Part shown: piece by piece, positions 25,351 through 35,512 of the stretch
Position numbering within the stretch: the first letter of the stretch is position 1
How the letters are laid out: each line of letters begins with the position of its first letter
Assembly: GCA_947565445.1 (NCBI GenBank)
Contig: CANOGC010000009.1
Coordinates: 1-36,289, forward strand
Length of the DNA: 36,289 nt
Source: an uncultured Clostridium sp.
GTDB taxonomy: Bacteria; Bacillota; Clostridia; TANB77; CAG-508
Reading direction: 5' to 3'
Translations under genes and position numbers: made by a program
The notes under the pieces: model-generated
What the model was told of the DNA's origin: nothing
Seen by the model: only the letters and a program-made list of their open reading frames with translations
Databases searched by the model: none

Positions 25351-26469
25351 CTATATAAACTCTTCCCATACTATATTTGCCAAATCCAGCCCCTTATTAG
25401 TTAGCTTTATTTTATCCTCATCAATCTCAAGTAAATCTTCTTTTACTAGCTTATCTAATTCCTTTCTAAATATATAAATAGGATTTTCTACAAATTTATT
25501 TTTAAAATCTGCTATTGAAACTCCATCTATCTTTCTTAATCCTAACATCATATATTCTTTTTGCTCATCTTGTTTGTTTTGTACTTCATGAATTATTTTA
25601 GGCTCTACCCCATATTTATCAAGATTTGATACATTAGAATACCTTGTTTTATTATAATAAGAATGAGCAGCTAACCCAAATCCTAAATATGGTTTTTGGT
25701 TCCAACAATTTAGGTTATGTTTTGACTCATACCCTTTTTTTGCAAAATTTGATATTTCATAATGTATATAGTCATTTTCTTCTAAAATTTTCTTTGTATC
25801 CCAATACATCCCTCTTTCTATTTCTTCTTTTGGCAAAGTAATACTTCCTTGTTCTACTAGTTTTTTAAGCTTTGTACCTTCTTCTAAAATAAGGGAATAT
25901 AATGATATATGCTCTGGAGATAGTTTAATTACTTCTTGTAAACTTTCTTGCAAGATTTCTAGGCTTTGTTTTGGTAATGCGAGCATTAAATCTACGTTAA
26001 TGTTTTTAAACCCTACTTTTCTTGCTAGATTATAAGTTTCTAAAAAATCTTCATATGTATGTATCCTTCCTATTCCTTTTAGTATTTCATTATTAGTAGT
26101 TTGTAGCCCTATACTTAAGCGATTTATTCCTGCATTTTTATAATCTTCTAGTTTTTCCTTTGTAGCAGTCCCTGGGTTTATCTCTATTGTAATTTCTGCA
26201 TCTTTTTTTATATTATAGTTTTTCTTTATCATTTCTAGTATATCTATAATAAATTTACTATCTATAAAAGATGGTGTACCCCCTCCTATATAAATTGTTG
26301 TTACTATATTATTTTCTATCTTTTTAACATTTTCTAATATTTCTGTTTTTAATGTACTTATATACTCCTCTTGTTTTTCGATAATTCCTTCAAATGAAAT
26401 AAAATCGCAGTATAAGCATTTTTGTTTACAAAAAGGAATATGTACATAAATTCCAATTTCTTGCTTCAT
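25351..26469 (-). CDS. hemW: Radical SAM heme chaperone HemW
   Basis: This 372-residue radical SAM protein carries the cluster motif C14-x3-C18-x2-C21 in PFCKQKCLYCDF, then YIGGGTPSF, INPGT, GINRLSIGLQ, ALPKQS and NCWNQKPYLGFG. The last features separate HemW from true oxygen-independent coproporphyrinogen oxidase. It inserts heme into respiratory enzymes in the family. Start ATG 26469 is chosen because the AAAGG at the end of whiA fits it. The GTG four codons earlier overlaps whiA. Confidence 0.88.
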   Translation of the reverse strand: MKQEIGIYVHIPFCKQKCLYCDFISFEGIIEKQEEYISTLKTEILENVKKIENNIVTTIYIGGGTPSFIDSKFIIDILEMIKKNYNIKKDAEITIEINPGTATKEKLEDYKNAGINRLSIGLQTTNNEILKGIGRIHTYEDFLETYNLARKVGFKNINVDLMLALPKQSLEILQESLQEVIKLSPEHISLYSLILEEGTKLKKLVEQGSITLPKEEIERGMYWDTKKILEENDYIHYEISNFAKKGYESKHNLNCWNQKPYLGFGLAAHSYYNKTRYSNVSNLDKYGVEPKIIHEVQNKQDEQKEYMMLGLRKIDGVSIADFKNKFVENPIYIFRKELDKLVKEDLLEIDEDKIKLTNKGLDLANIVWEEFI

Positions 26470-26474
26470 TAATG

Positions 26475-27365
26475 TCACCTTTTTCTACATTCTTTTGCTA
26501 TTTCACAAATCTTTTTTAATCTATGGTTTACACCAGATTTTCCAATTGGTGTAGAAAGCATTTGTCCCAACTGTACTAGACTTACTTCTGGATTTTCTTG
26601 CCTTAAGTTCGCAATTTCCTTTAGATTTTCTGGTAAACCATCAAACTTTCCTATTTTTTGCAAATACTCTATTTGTTCTATTTGCTCTACTGATGCATTA
26701 ATTGTTTTATTTAAGTTCGCAGTTTCACAATTTACTAGTCTATTGATATTATTTCTTGTATCTCTCATAACTCTAATTTCTTCAAAATTTAGTACTGATT
26801 TATTTGCCCCAATAAAAGCTAGTATCTTCGAAATTTCTTCTGCTTCTTTTATATAAATAGATGTACTATTCTTTCTTTCCAATATTTTTGCTTCTATTCT
26901 AAACTCTTTTAGTAGTTCTAATACAAATTTAGCATTTTTTATAGTACTAAATAAAATCTCTAAGTGATACTTATTGTTTGGATTATTTAAAGATCCTCCC
27001 CCTAAAAAGCTGCCTCTTGCTAAAGATTTTAACAATATTTCATCTTTTTTTATATTGATTTTATTGTCTATGTTTATTTGAATTTTATCTCTTAAATATT
27101 CTATTTCATCTAAGCCAATCTTTTTAAATATAATGCTATACACTTTCCCTTGTAACTCTATTTTATAATCAATATTTAAGTTATTTAACAATTTATTAAA
27201 TCTATTGATGTTATACTCATTTTCAGTTGAATACCTAATTTTTTCTTTTACTATATTAGCATTATTGCTTATAAGGTAGCCAATTAATTCAAACTTAACA
27301 TTATCTTTATTTGATAATGTATTAAGTTTACTTAATTCTTCTTTAATATCCTTTGAAAAAGACAT
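26475..27365 (-). CDS. whiA: WhiA DNA-binding protein
   Basis: This 296-residue WhiA has an N-terminal LAGLIDADG-like region (SFSKDIKEELSKL at the start, LLKSLARGSFLGGGSLNNP about 115-130) and a C-terminal helix-turn-helix (NLRQENPEVSLVQLGQMLST, then GKSGVNHRLKKI). WhiA acts in sporulation and cell division in actinobacteria and Firmicutes. AAAGGAGGT precedes the ATG. It sits between prmC and hemW, head to tail, so it is likely cotranscribed. Confidence 0.95.
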   Translation of the reverse strand: MSFSKDIKEELSKLNTLSNKDNVKFELIGYLISNNANIVKEKIRYSTENEYNINRFNKLLNNLNIDYKIELQGKVYSIIFKKIGLDEIEYLRDKIQINIDNKINIKKDEILLKSLARGSFLGGGSLNNPNNKYHLEILFSTIKNAKFVLELLKEFRIEAKILERKNSTSIYIKEAEEISKILAFIGANKSVLNFEEIRVMRDTRNNINRLVNCETANLNKTINASVEQIEQIEYLQKIGKFDGLPENLKEIANLRQENPEVSLVQLGQMLSTPIGKSGVNHRLKKICEIAKECRKR

Positions 27366-27380
27366 ATCTTACCTCCTTTT

Positions 27381-28223
27381 CTAGCATTTTGCCATAATCA
27401 TTCTATCATTTCCACCTAAATCTTTTTTAGATATTACTTCTTTATATTGTTTTGTTTCTCTTATAATATTTAATACTTCTTGTTTTTGGTCATACCCAAT
27501 TTCTAAAAATATTGCTCCATCTTTTTCTATATAATTTGGTGCTTTTTTTATAATTTCTCTATAAAATTTTAATCCATCTTCTCCACCATCTAAAGCAATT
27601 ATCGGTTCTCTTTGCACTTCTTTTTCCAGTGTAACAATTACTTCTTTTTTTATATATGGTGGATTTGATACAATTATATCAAACTTTCCTTCTACTCTAT
27701 CAAATAAATCTGATAATACCCACGTTATATTATCTATTTTATTTTTATTAGCATTCTTATTTGCTACTTCTAGTGCTTTACTACTTATATCTACTGCTAC
27801 TATTTCACAATTCTTTATATATTTTCCTATTGAAATCGCAACCACACCACTTCCTGTGCATAAATCCAATATTCTAATATTATCTTTCTTCATATTTTTA
27901 CAATACGAAATCACTTCTTCTACTGTAATTTCTGTATCGGCTCTTGGGATTAATACATTCTCATCTACATAGAAATCTAGTTTCATAAATTCACTATGAT
28001 GTGTAATATGTTGTAATGGATGTCCCTCTATCAATTTTTGTATTACTTTTTCATACTTTTCTTGATCTTTACTATTTATTTCCTTATCTCCATATATAAC
28101 TAAATCTTCTTTTTTTAAGTTTAATATATAGCAAAGAAGGAGCCTTGCTTTTAAAACAGGCTCACTAATATTTTCATTTTTTAACTTTTTAACCCCTAAT
28201 TCTAAATTTTCTTGTATTGTCAT
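27381..28223 (-). CDS. prmC: Release-factor glutamine methyltransferase PrmC
   Basis: This 280-residue SAM methyltransferase modifies the GGQ glutamine of RF1 and RF2. The N-terminal helical domain ends with GHPLQHITHHSEFM. The catalytic part has ILDLCTGSGVVAISI (SAM site), VAVDIS and the substrate motif SNPPY near residue 186. ATG 28223 gives the usual family start. The longer frame to 28286 overlaps the upstream gene. The order prmC-whiA-hemW on one strand suggests an operon. Confidence 0.93.
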   Translation of the reverse strand: MTIQENLELGVKKLKNENISEPVLKARLLLCYILNLKKEDLVIYGDKEINSKDQEKYEKVIQKLIEGHPLQHITHHSEFMKLDFYVDENVLIPRADTEITVEEVISYCKNMKKDNIRILDLCTGSGVVAISIGKYIKNCEIVAVDISSKALEVANKNANKNKIDNITWVLSDLFDRVEGKFDIIVSNPPYIKKEVIVTLEKEVQREPIIALDGGEDGLKFYREIIKKAPNYIEKDGAIFLEIGYDQKQEVLNIIRETKQYKEVISKKDLGGNDRMIMAKC

Positions 28224-28236
28224 TCTTTTCTCTTTT

Positions 28237-28749
28237 CTATCCAAAGACACATAAAAAGATAACTGTTGTAAGTAATATAGCTCCACTCAAGTTTTCACTA
28301 ATAAATGCTTCTTCTGGTGTATCTTTTGAAACCTCATCTACCAAATTAATATTTGCATGATCTACATCTGTATATTTAAAACCAATACGAAATTCTTGTG
28401 TCTGATTTTGTTTTAAATCATTAATTTCAATATATTTTGTTCCAATAAGTACATCTCTTTTAGTATATAAATCTATTTTCATATACACTTTAGAAATAGT
28501 ATCATTTTTATTACTTATATTTCCTCCTACATAGCCATTTACATATGTAGCACGTGCTTCTTTTATATCTATTCCTATACCATATGGCTCAGACTTATAT
28601 GTATCTATTGGTTCATATATTGTTTTTAATGTTACATTTATCGTTAAGTTAGAAAATATGAAAAACAAAATAACACATAATGCATATATTCCAAATGTTC
28701 TTATTCTATTTCCTTCTGCACCTTTCCCAGATATCTTAATCTTCCACAT
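28237..28749 (-). CDS. Hypothetical membrane protein with two TM helices
   Basis: The 170 residues have a short basic N-terminus, a membrane helix about 19-42, an external beta-rich domain (about 45-148, with NGYVGGNISNKNDT and FRIGFKYTDVDH) and a second membrane helix at the C-terminus ending CVFG. GGAG precedes the ATG. It lies between addA and prmC, about 65 bases from addA. The external part has the strand pattern of a FxLYD-like fold, but I would not name a family. Confidence 0.6.
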   Translation of the reverse strand: MWKIKISGKGAEGNRIRTFGIYALCVILFFIFSNLTINVTLKTIYEPIDTYKSEPYGIGIDIKEARATYVNGYVGGNISNKNDTISKVYMKIDLYTKRDVLIGTKYIEINDLKQNQTQEFRIGFKYTDVDHANINLVDEVSKDTPEEAFISENLSGAILLTTVIFLCVFG

Positions 28750-28813
28750 ATCTTTTCTCCATTTCTTACTAGAATAGCATAATTATAACATAAGTAACAT
28801 AATTTGTAAATCC

Positions 28814-31800
28814 CTACATATCAATCATTTTCTGCAAATTTATAGAATATATGCATACTCTATCTACTTTTTTGCCCGTAGCCTCTTGTAATGCTCTTTT
28901 GTATATTTCTAGTTGCTTACTGTATTTTGTAACTAATTCCTCTTCTCTTTTTACAAAGTCAGTTTTATAGTCTACTAAGACTAATCTATCATCTTTATCA
29001 ATATAGTATAAGTCTATAATTCCTTGTACTAAAACTTTTTCATCTACTTCTTCTTTTATAATTTCTTTTGCAGATATATCAAAATAAAATGGTGTTTCTT
29101 TGCGGATTTTCTTTGCTTGCTTCAAGCTATTAAATAAATCAGATTTTGTATAAAGTAATATATCATTTTTATTAATCACTTTTGATTCTTGTTCAGTAAT
29201 AAGTCCTTTTTGTACTAATTCTTTTATTAAATTTTCAATTTTTTCTATATTATAATCTTCTTTTTCATTTAATTTTTGTAAAACCAAATGAACTACTGTA
29301 CCTATCCTTGCTTTTGTTACTTTCTCTTGTTCTTTCATAAATTCAGGTATTCTTTTTTCTTGTTTAAACTTCCTTGTTTCACTTTGAATTTCTCTTTTCT
29401 TCTGGTCAGATATAAAGCCTACCCCTCCTACATTTTCTAATTCTATTTCTTTAATTTTACTTACTGTTGTCATTGTAGGGATATTACAAGATGTTTTATA
29501 TGGATATTCCCATTCTAATTGTGTCTTTATTTTCTCATCTATTTTGTATTCTTCACTTTTTTTAACAAAATGTATTGTTTTTTCGTTTTCTTCGTTTTCT
29601 CCACTTTCGTGTAAATTTTGCTTATTAACTACTTCTAAATCTATAATGTTTTTTGCTTTTTTATCGTTTTTTAAATAAACTAATAACAACCAATCTAAAT
29701 AAGATTTATATTGTTTTATAATATTTGAGTTTATTTTCTCACCATTTCCGCATTTTCAAAAGTTCTTTTTTCTTGTTTATATCTTTTTCTAAGTCTTTAC
29801 TAATACCTGTTATAATAAGTTTTTCTTTTGCCCTTGTTAATGCAACATATAAAATCCTCATTTCCTCTGAAAGAGTTTCTTTTGTTACACTTAAGCTAAT
29901 TGCCTGTTTTGCAAGTGTTGGGTATTCAATTTTTCTTTTTTCATCAATATATTTTACACCTATTCCTAAATCTTGATGAATTATTATTTGTTCATTTAAA
30001 TCTTGTAAGTTAAATTTTTTCGCAGTGTTTGCAAGTATTACTACTGGAAACTCTAATCCCTTACTTTTGTGGATACTCATAATACGGACTACATCTTCGT
30101 TTTCACCTATTACTTTTGCTGAATCCATATCGTTATTTGCTCTTCTTAAGCTATTAATATAATTTATAAAATGAAATAATCCTTTAAAACTTGCTTTTTC
30201 ATATTCTCTAGCTCTATCAAATAGCATTTTTAAATTTGCTTGCCTTAATGTTCCATTTGGCATTAACCCTACATATTGATAATATCCTGTATCTAAATAT
30301 ATTTTCCAGATTAACTCATGAAGTGCCATATATTCATTTTGCTTTCTCCATAGTTCAATATTTTCTAAGAATTTTTGCATTTTTTCTTTTAAATATGATG
30401 GTGTTTTATCATTTTCTAATGCACTTTCAAATGTATTGTAGAAATACTCATTTTTTTCATTTTTTCCGTTTAGTTTAATATTAATTAACTCATTATCATT
30501 AAACTTCCCTATATTTGAACGTAAAACACTTACTAATGGTATATCTTGCATTGGGTTATCAATTATTTTTAATAATGATAATATTGTTTGTATTTCGATT
30601 GTGTCAAAATACTGGCTACTTGTATCGCTAAATACAGGTATATTTCTTTGATTTAATTCTTTTTCATAAATAGGTGCTAATGTAGATGTACTTCTTAGTA
30701 ATATAACTATATCTTTATATCTAATATCTCTATAACCCTTTTTCCTATCATATATTTGTAATTTACTATTTATTAATTCTTGTATTTTTTTAGATACAAA
30801 CCTTGCTTCTAATACTGCATTTTCTCCTTGTTCAAATTCTTCTTGTTCATCTTCTGTGTCCTCTTTTAAATCTAATATATACATTTCTGTATTTGAATTA
30901 TTTTCTGGGTAATCTGCTCCTAAGTTTAAGTATTCTTCTTTATTGTAATCGATATCGCCTAAGTCTTTTCCCATTATGCTTTCAAATACTAAATTTGTTA
31001 TATCTAATACATTCCCCCTACTTCTAAAGTTTTTAAATAACTTGATTTTTAAATCATCATCTTTGGCTTTTTGCTCTTTTAGTTTATATGTTTCATATTT
31101 ACTTATAAATAATTCTGGTCTTGCTTGTCTAAATTTATATATACTTTGTTTCACATCTCCTACCATAAATAGATTATTTCCATTTGAAATTGTATTTAAT
31201 ATGTATTCTTGAATTAGATTACTATCTTGATATTCGTCAATTGCAATTTCTTTAAATTTATTTTTATATTCTATTGCTATTTGTGTAGGTTGTTTTTCTC
31301 CTATATCATTTGTTTTTACTAATATTTTTAATGCAAAATGTTCTATATCGTGAAAATCCATTACATTTTTTTCTAACTTTTCTTTTGCAAATTTTTCATT
31401 AAATTCTATTATTATATTTTGTAATGCTACAATTTTAGGATACATATCTTGTATGTCTTTAGATATTTCTTTAGAATAAGAAGTAAAGAATTTATCCTTT
31501 ACTTTATTTAATCTCTTTTTAACTTGGTCTCTTTTTTCTTTTGCTATATCTTTTAAACTCATTTCTACTTTATCTCTTGGCCAAGTTTCCCATTTCATTG
31601 TATTTGCTATTTCTACCACATTGTCCCATATATTTAAACTGTGTTTTAACTCTTCTAATTTATAAATATCATTTTGAATTGTTTTTCTAAATCTATCTAG
31701 TTCATAAAACTTAGCAAGTTCTTTTTCTATGTTTTCTAGTTCTAATATACACATTTCTATTTCTTCTTTTGCTTCATTACATATGATACCTCCCCATTTT

Positions 31801-32427
31801 GTTTTCTCAAAACCTATATCTTCTTTAAGATTAAATTCTTCTACTGCATTTTGTAACCACTCTTCTGGAAATGGATTAGAACTTATATTTCTAATTATAT
31901 TTAAAATTAGCTCTTTTAGGTTGTCATCACCTTTATAGCTTGCATATGTATCTATTAATAATAAAAATTCCTTATCTTCATTTTCATATTTTTCTTCAAA
32001 TAAATCTTCTAGAACTTGTCTTCTTAATAGTTCTATTTCACTTTGCTTACCAATTCTAATGTTAGGAGAAATACCAATTTCATAAAAATGGTTACGAATT
32101 ACATCTAAGCAAAATGAATGTATTGTACAGATATTGGCTTTTGCCATCTTTACAATTTGTTCCCTCATTCTTACATCTTCTGGATATTCGTCCAAATATT
32201 CATATATAGCATCTAAAATTCTCCCTCTCATTTCACTTGCTGCGGCATTTGTAAATGTTACAACTAATAATTCATCAATATTTACATTTTCTTCTAATAT
32301 CATATGAATAATTCGTTCTACCAAAACTGCTGTCTTTCCACTTCCGTGCAGCAGCAGCTACTAATATATTTGAACCTTTTTCATTAATTGCTTGTAATTG
32401 TTCAGTCGTAAAGCTTACCTTAGACAT
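28814..32427 (-). CDS. addA: Helicase-nuclease AddA with two CGG frameshifts
   Basis: Read through with two +1 shifts this is a 1203-residue AddA, the usual family length. It unwinds and resects double-strand breaks with AddB for recombination. ATG 32427 has AAGGAG 6 bases upstream. Codon 28 is CGG (32346-32344). Skipping its C gives AAAAGSGKTAVLVERI, the exact Walker A motif. Further on are DEYQDSN, GDVKQSIYKFRQARPELF and SIHKSKGLEFPVVIL. Codon 893 is CGG (29750-29748), and the skip gives KMGNGEKINSN and joins the C-terminal nuclease (GTVVHLVLQKL, VQGIIDLYYID, LVLVDYKTD). Without the shifts the frame is lost inside Walker A, and the nuclease is cut off at TGA. addB, usually the upstream partner, is not adjacent. 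Confidence 0.9.
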
Positions 32428-32446
32428 ATCTATCTCCTTTTTTAAT

Positions 32447-32472
32447 AAGACCTCTTACATATAAGAGGTCTT
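32447..32472. terminator. Terminator between the GH18 gene and addA
   Basis: An 11-bp stem, AAGACCTCTTA with TAAGAGGTCTT, and a 4-base loop follow the GH18 gene stop. The T-run is weak on the minus strand. Confidence 0.65.
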
Positions 32473-32484
32473 TTCAATTTAATT

Positions 32485-34140
32485 CTATTTTAATTTTTCT
32501 TCTGCTAATTCCCAAATATCATCTGTTTCTCTATCTTTTTCCCAGAATGCTCCTCCTGCTAACTCATATTTATTTATTAAATTTAGTTTTTCTTCAATTG
32601 ATTTTGCATCTTCAATCCACATCTGATATTTAGTTCCGCTTTTTTCCCATTCCACATAGTTTTGTTTTGTATTTTCATCCCATGTTTTTTCTACATTTTC
32701 TGGAATTGCACTTGAAACTTTATTCATGTTTACTACACTACTTGTTATTTTTCCAGTAGAATCTGTTTTCCATAACCTTGTATATAATGGCATTGCCAAA
32801 ATTATTTTTTCTTTTTTTACTGCTTCTTGGTTTAAGAATTTCTTTATATTTAGTTCTACCCAATCACATCCTGCTACTGTTCCTGTTTTTGGGCTAGATG
32901 TACCATGTTGGTCATATGCCATAAATACCATGTAATCTGATGCATCTGCTAATACATCTCTATCAAAACATAATGACCAGTTTTCACTTCCATCTGGTGC
33001 TGTAACATCAACACTTGTTACTATTCCATATTCTCTTAAACGTGGCGCAAGTTCTATTATAAATCTTGAATACATATCTTTATCTGCCATGTTCATGTTT
33101 TCAAAATCCACATTAATTCCATCAAGTTTATATTTTGTAGCAAGTTCTACAATTTGTTCTATCATTTTTGTTCTTAAGTCATAGTCATTTAAAATTCTTG
33201 AAGTAGTTTCTCTTAAAGAGTTATTTGAAAACATTGCCCATATTTTATATCCATTTGCTTTTGCCCATGTAATATACTCTTCTCCACCTCTTTTAACATT
33301 ATCTATTATTGTTAATCCTTCAGTGTTTTTTAATGAGAAGAATGATGGACTTACTACATTAATTCCTTGTATAGTTCCAGTTCTCTCTGGTGCATTTACA
33401 TATTCTGAATAGTAATCCCATACAAGATTTACTTTTCCTGTAATTTGAAGCTTTGTTTCTAATTTCTCTCTTACTTTTATTTTATTAGTTAATTTATCAG
33501 ATTTTATATACCCTATTTTTCCGTTTTCGGTTCTAATTCTGCTATATCCATCCTTTTCTGAAATAACAACTACTTTTGAACCTTGTTTTATCTTGTCTAC
33601 TGTTTTTGTAATAAATTTTGTATTGTATTTTACACTTACATTTTTAGTTACATCTGCTTTTGTTAGTTCTCTATCTAAAGAATCTAATGTAATCACTTTA
33701 TTTCCTATGTTTTCTATTTCAACATTATATATTTTTGACATTTCTGAAATTGGTAAATAGTATATTCCATCTTTTTTTACTGCTCCAGACACTAATTTTA
33801 CTTCTGAACCGTTTACTAGCATTTTCTTTTCTTTTAAAGAAAGTATTGCAACTTTTGTATCTGATGTAGTAATAATTTGATTATTCTTTTTGTCATGATA
33901 AATTTGTCCATCAAAATAGTTTTCTAAATCCTCCATAGATGCATATACTACATTGTTTTCATTTATCCATATTTCATGCTTTAATTTTCCTGTTACATTA
34001 TTGTTATTAATAATAAAATTGATTTTTCCTTCATTTGGGTCTTTCTTAAAATTTGGAGATACTAATAATATTCCTCCTGCAATTATTAATAGTATTAGCA
34101 CAACTACTACTTTTTTCCAGTGTTTTTTGATTATTTCCAT
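32485..34140 (-). CDS. GH18 glycoside hydrolase with SH3b and amine-oxidase-like N-domain
   Basis: This is a 551-residue exported wall enzyme. Parts: membrane anchor (about 9-27), a copper-amine-oxidase-N-like substrate/wall-binding domain (about 40-155, with YYLPISEMSKIYNVEIE), an SH3b-type domain (about 165-220, VSEKDGYSRIRTENGKIGYI), and a GH18 barrel (about 235-550) with DGINVDFEN, where E347 is the catalytic acid after D340 and D345. Relatives such as YaaH/SleL cut cortex or wall glycan, often in spores. AAGGAG precedes the ATG. It lies upstream of addA. Confidence 0.85.
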   Translation of the reverse strand: MEIIKKHWKKVVVVLILLIIAGGILLVSPNFKKDPNEGKINFIINNNNVTGKLKHEIWINENNVVYASMEDLENYFDGQIYHDKKNNQIITTSDTKVAILSLKEKKMLVNGSEVKLVSGAVKKDGIYYLPISEMSKIYNVEIENIGNKVITLDSLDRELTKADVTKNVSVKYNTKFITKTVDKIKQGSKVVVISEKDGYSRIRTENGKIGYIKSDKLTNKIKVREKLETKLQITGKVNLVWDYYSEYVNAPERTGTIQGINVVSPSFFSLKNTEGLTIIDNVKRGGEEYITWAKANGYKIWAMFSNNSLRETTSRILNDYDLRTKMIEQIVELATKYKLDGINVDFENMNMADKDMYSRFIIELAPRLREYGIVTSVDVTAPDGSENWSLCFDRDVLADASDYMVFMAYDQHGTSSPKTGTVAGCDWVELNIKKFLNQEAVKKEKIILAMPLYTRLWKTDSTGKITSSVVNMNKVSSAIPENVEKTWDENTKQNYVEWEKSGTKYQMWIEDAKSIEEKLNLINKYELAGGAFWEKDRETDDIWELAEEKLK

Positions 34141-34273
34141 GAAAATTCTCCTTTTTCTTTTTTAGTATGTTAATACTATATCATAAAATACATTTTTCGC
34201 AAATATTTTTAAAAGAATTTTAAGAAATTATTTCAAGTTATATTGTTATATGCATATTTAGATATTTCATTAT

Positions 34274-34302
34274 TTGACATTTTTCTTGTTTTAATTTATT
34301 AT
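34274..34302 (+). promoter_or_regulatory. Promoter of mscL
   Basis: TTGACA (34274-34279) and TATTAT (34297-34302) are separated by 17 bases, about 29 bases before ATG 34331, which has AAGGAG in front. Confidence 0.8.
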
Positions 34303-34330
34303 AGTAATAGTTTATAAGGAGTGTTTAATT

Positions 34331-34840
34331 ATGTGGAAAGAATTTAAAGAATTTGCAACTAAAGGAAATGTTATGGACTTAGCAATTGGTGTTATTATTG
34401 GTGGAGGTTTTCAATCTATTGTCAACTCTTTAGTAAATGATGTTATTATGCCTGTTATTTCTATTTTTACTGGAAAAATTGATTTTCATAATATGATGTT
34501 TACGATTGGTGGTACTTCTGTAAAATATGGCTCTTTTATTACTAATGTAATTAATTTTTTAATTATGGCCTTTTGTGTTTTCTTAATTGTTCGTTATATT
34601 AATAAGCTTAATAAAACATTAGAGGAAAAATCTAAACAATTTAACAAAAAGTTAGAAAAAGAAGGTACATTTTTTAAAAGAAAAAAGAGAAAAGAAGTTC
34701 CAACTCCTACTTCTATTCCTACCACCAAAGTATGCCCTTTTTGTTTATCTGAAATTAATATTAAGGCAACAAGGTGTCCTCATTGTACATCTAGTTTAGA
34801 AGAAGAATTACAAGGTGAACAGCTAAAAATAGAAGAGTAA
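34331..34840 (+). CDS. mscL: Large-conductance mechanosensitive channel with zinc-ribbon tail
   Basis: This is a pore that opens under membrane tension and releases solutes on osmotic downshock. The MscL core covers about residues 1-100, with [33 protein letters not shown] and the second helix [20 protein letters not shown]. The C-terminal tail is longer than in the standard 130-150 residue channel. It adds a charged Lys/Glu helix and a four-Cys zinc ribbon (C135, C138, C149, C152; CPFC and CPHC). This extension is seen in some clostridial MscL. Its role is unknown. It is monocistronic and opposite in strand to its neighbours. Confidence 0.93.
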   Translation: MWKEFKEFATKGNVMDLAIGVIIGGGFQSIVNSLVNDVIMPVISIFTGKIDFHNMMFTIGGTSVKYGSFITNVINFLIMAFCVFLIVRYINKLNKTLEEKSKQFNKKLEKEGTFFKRKKRKEVPTPTSIPTTKVCPFCLSEINIKATRCPHCTSSLEEELQGEQLKIEE

Positions 34841-34903
34841 CTTACCACTAGTAAAATTTTTTAACTTTAGTGAAGAAGAATGGATTTTACACTAACTAGT
34901 CTC

Positions 34904-35494
34904 TCACTTTCTATTATCCTTGTTACCTCCATCATATATGTTTTTATTTCTTATATAATCTCCTTTAAACTCATTTGCTAATATATCCATTTCAATACTA
35001 TCATAATATTTACCATTAATATATTTGCAATTTCTTCTCCTTCCATACTCTTTGAATCCACATTTTGTGTAGCACTTTAATGCTCTTTCATTAAAGCTCA
35101 TTAAATCAAGTTTTATATTATTCAAATTCAAATAATTAAATCCATAATCTAATACCATCTTAATTGCTTCTGTTCCATATCCTTCATTTCTGTAGTCTTT
35201 GTCTCCTATAAATATTCCTAAAGTAGCTGTTCTATTAATGGAATCATAATTTTCTAATCCTACTGTGCCTATTAACTTATCTTCTTTTAATGTTATTATA
35301 AAAAAGTTATAATTTTTGTTTAAATTTTCTTCAAAATATTGTTTTTCTCCTTGCAATGTTGTTATGTATGCACTTCTTCCAATATAATCTGTTGTCTCAA
35401 AATCATTCAACCATTCTGTAAATTTTTCTATATCTTCATTATTTCGTGGTGATAAATAAATTCTTTCTCCTATTAATTTTTTAAAATATTTCAT
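34904..35494 (-). CDS. GNAT acetyltransferase (RimJ/RimL-like)
   Basis: This is a 196-residue N-acetyltransferase of the RimJ/RimL/antibiotic-type group. It has YLSPRNNEDIEKFTEWLND near the start, the acetyl-CoA loop DKDYRNEGYGTEAIKMV (R/Q-x-x-G-x-G/A pattern) and LMSFNERALKCYTKCGFKEYG. The substrate could be a ribosomal protein N-terminus, a small molecule or an aminoglycoside-like compound, and the sequence does not say. ATG 35494 has GGAG 9 bases before it. The longer ATG at 35509 overlaps that site. It is directly downstream of the second GNAT gene. Confidence 0.85.
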   Translation of the reverse strand: MKYFKKLIGERIYLSPRNNEDIEKFTEWLNDFETTDYIGRSAYITTLQGEKQYFEENLNKNYNFFIITLKEDKLIGTVGLENYDSINRTATLGIFIGDKDYRNEGYGTEAIKMVLDYGFNYLNLNNIKLDLMSFNERALKCYTKCGFKEYGRRRNCKYINGKYYDSIEMDILANEFKGDYIRNKNIYDGGNKDNRK

Positions 35495-35512
35495 TTCTAT
35501 CAACTCCATTTT

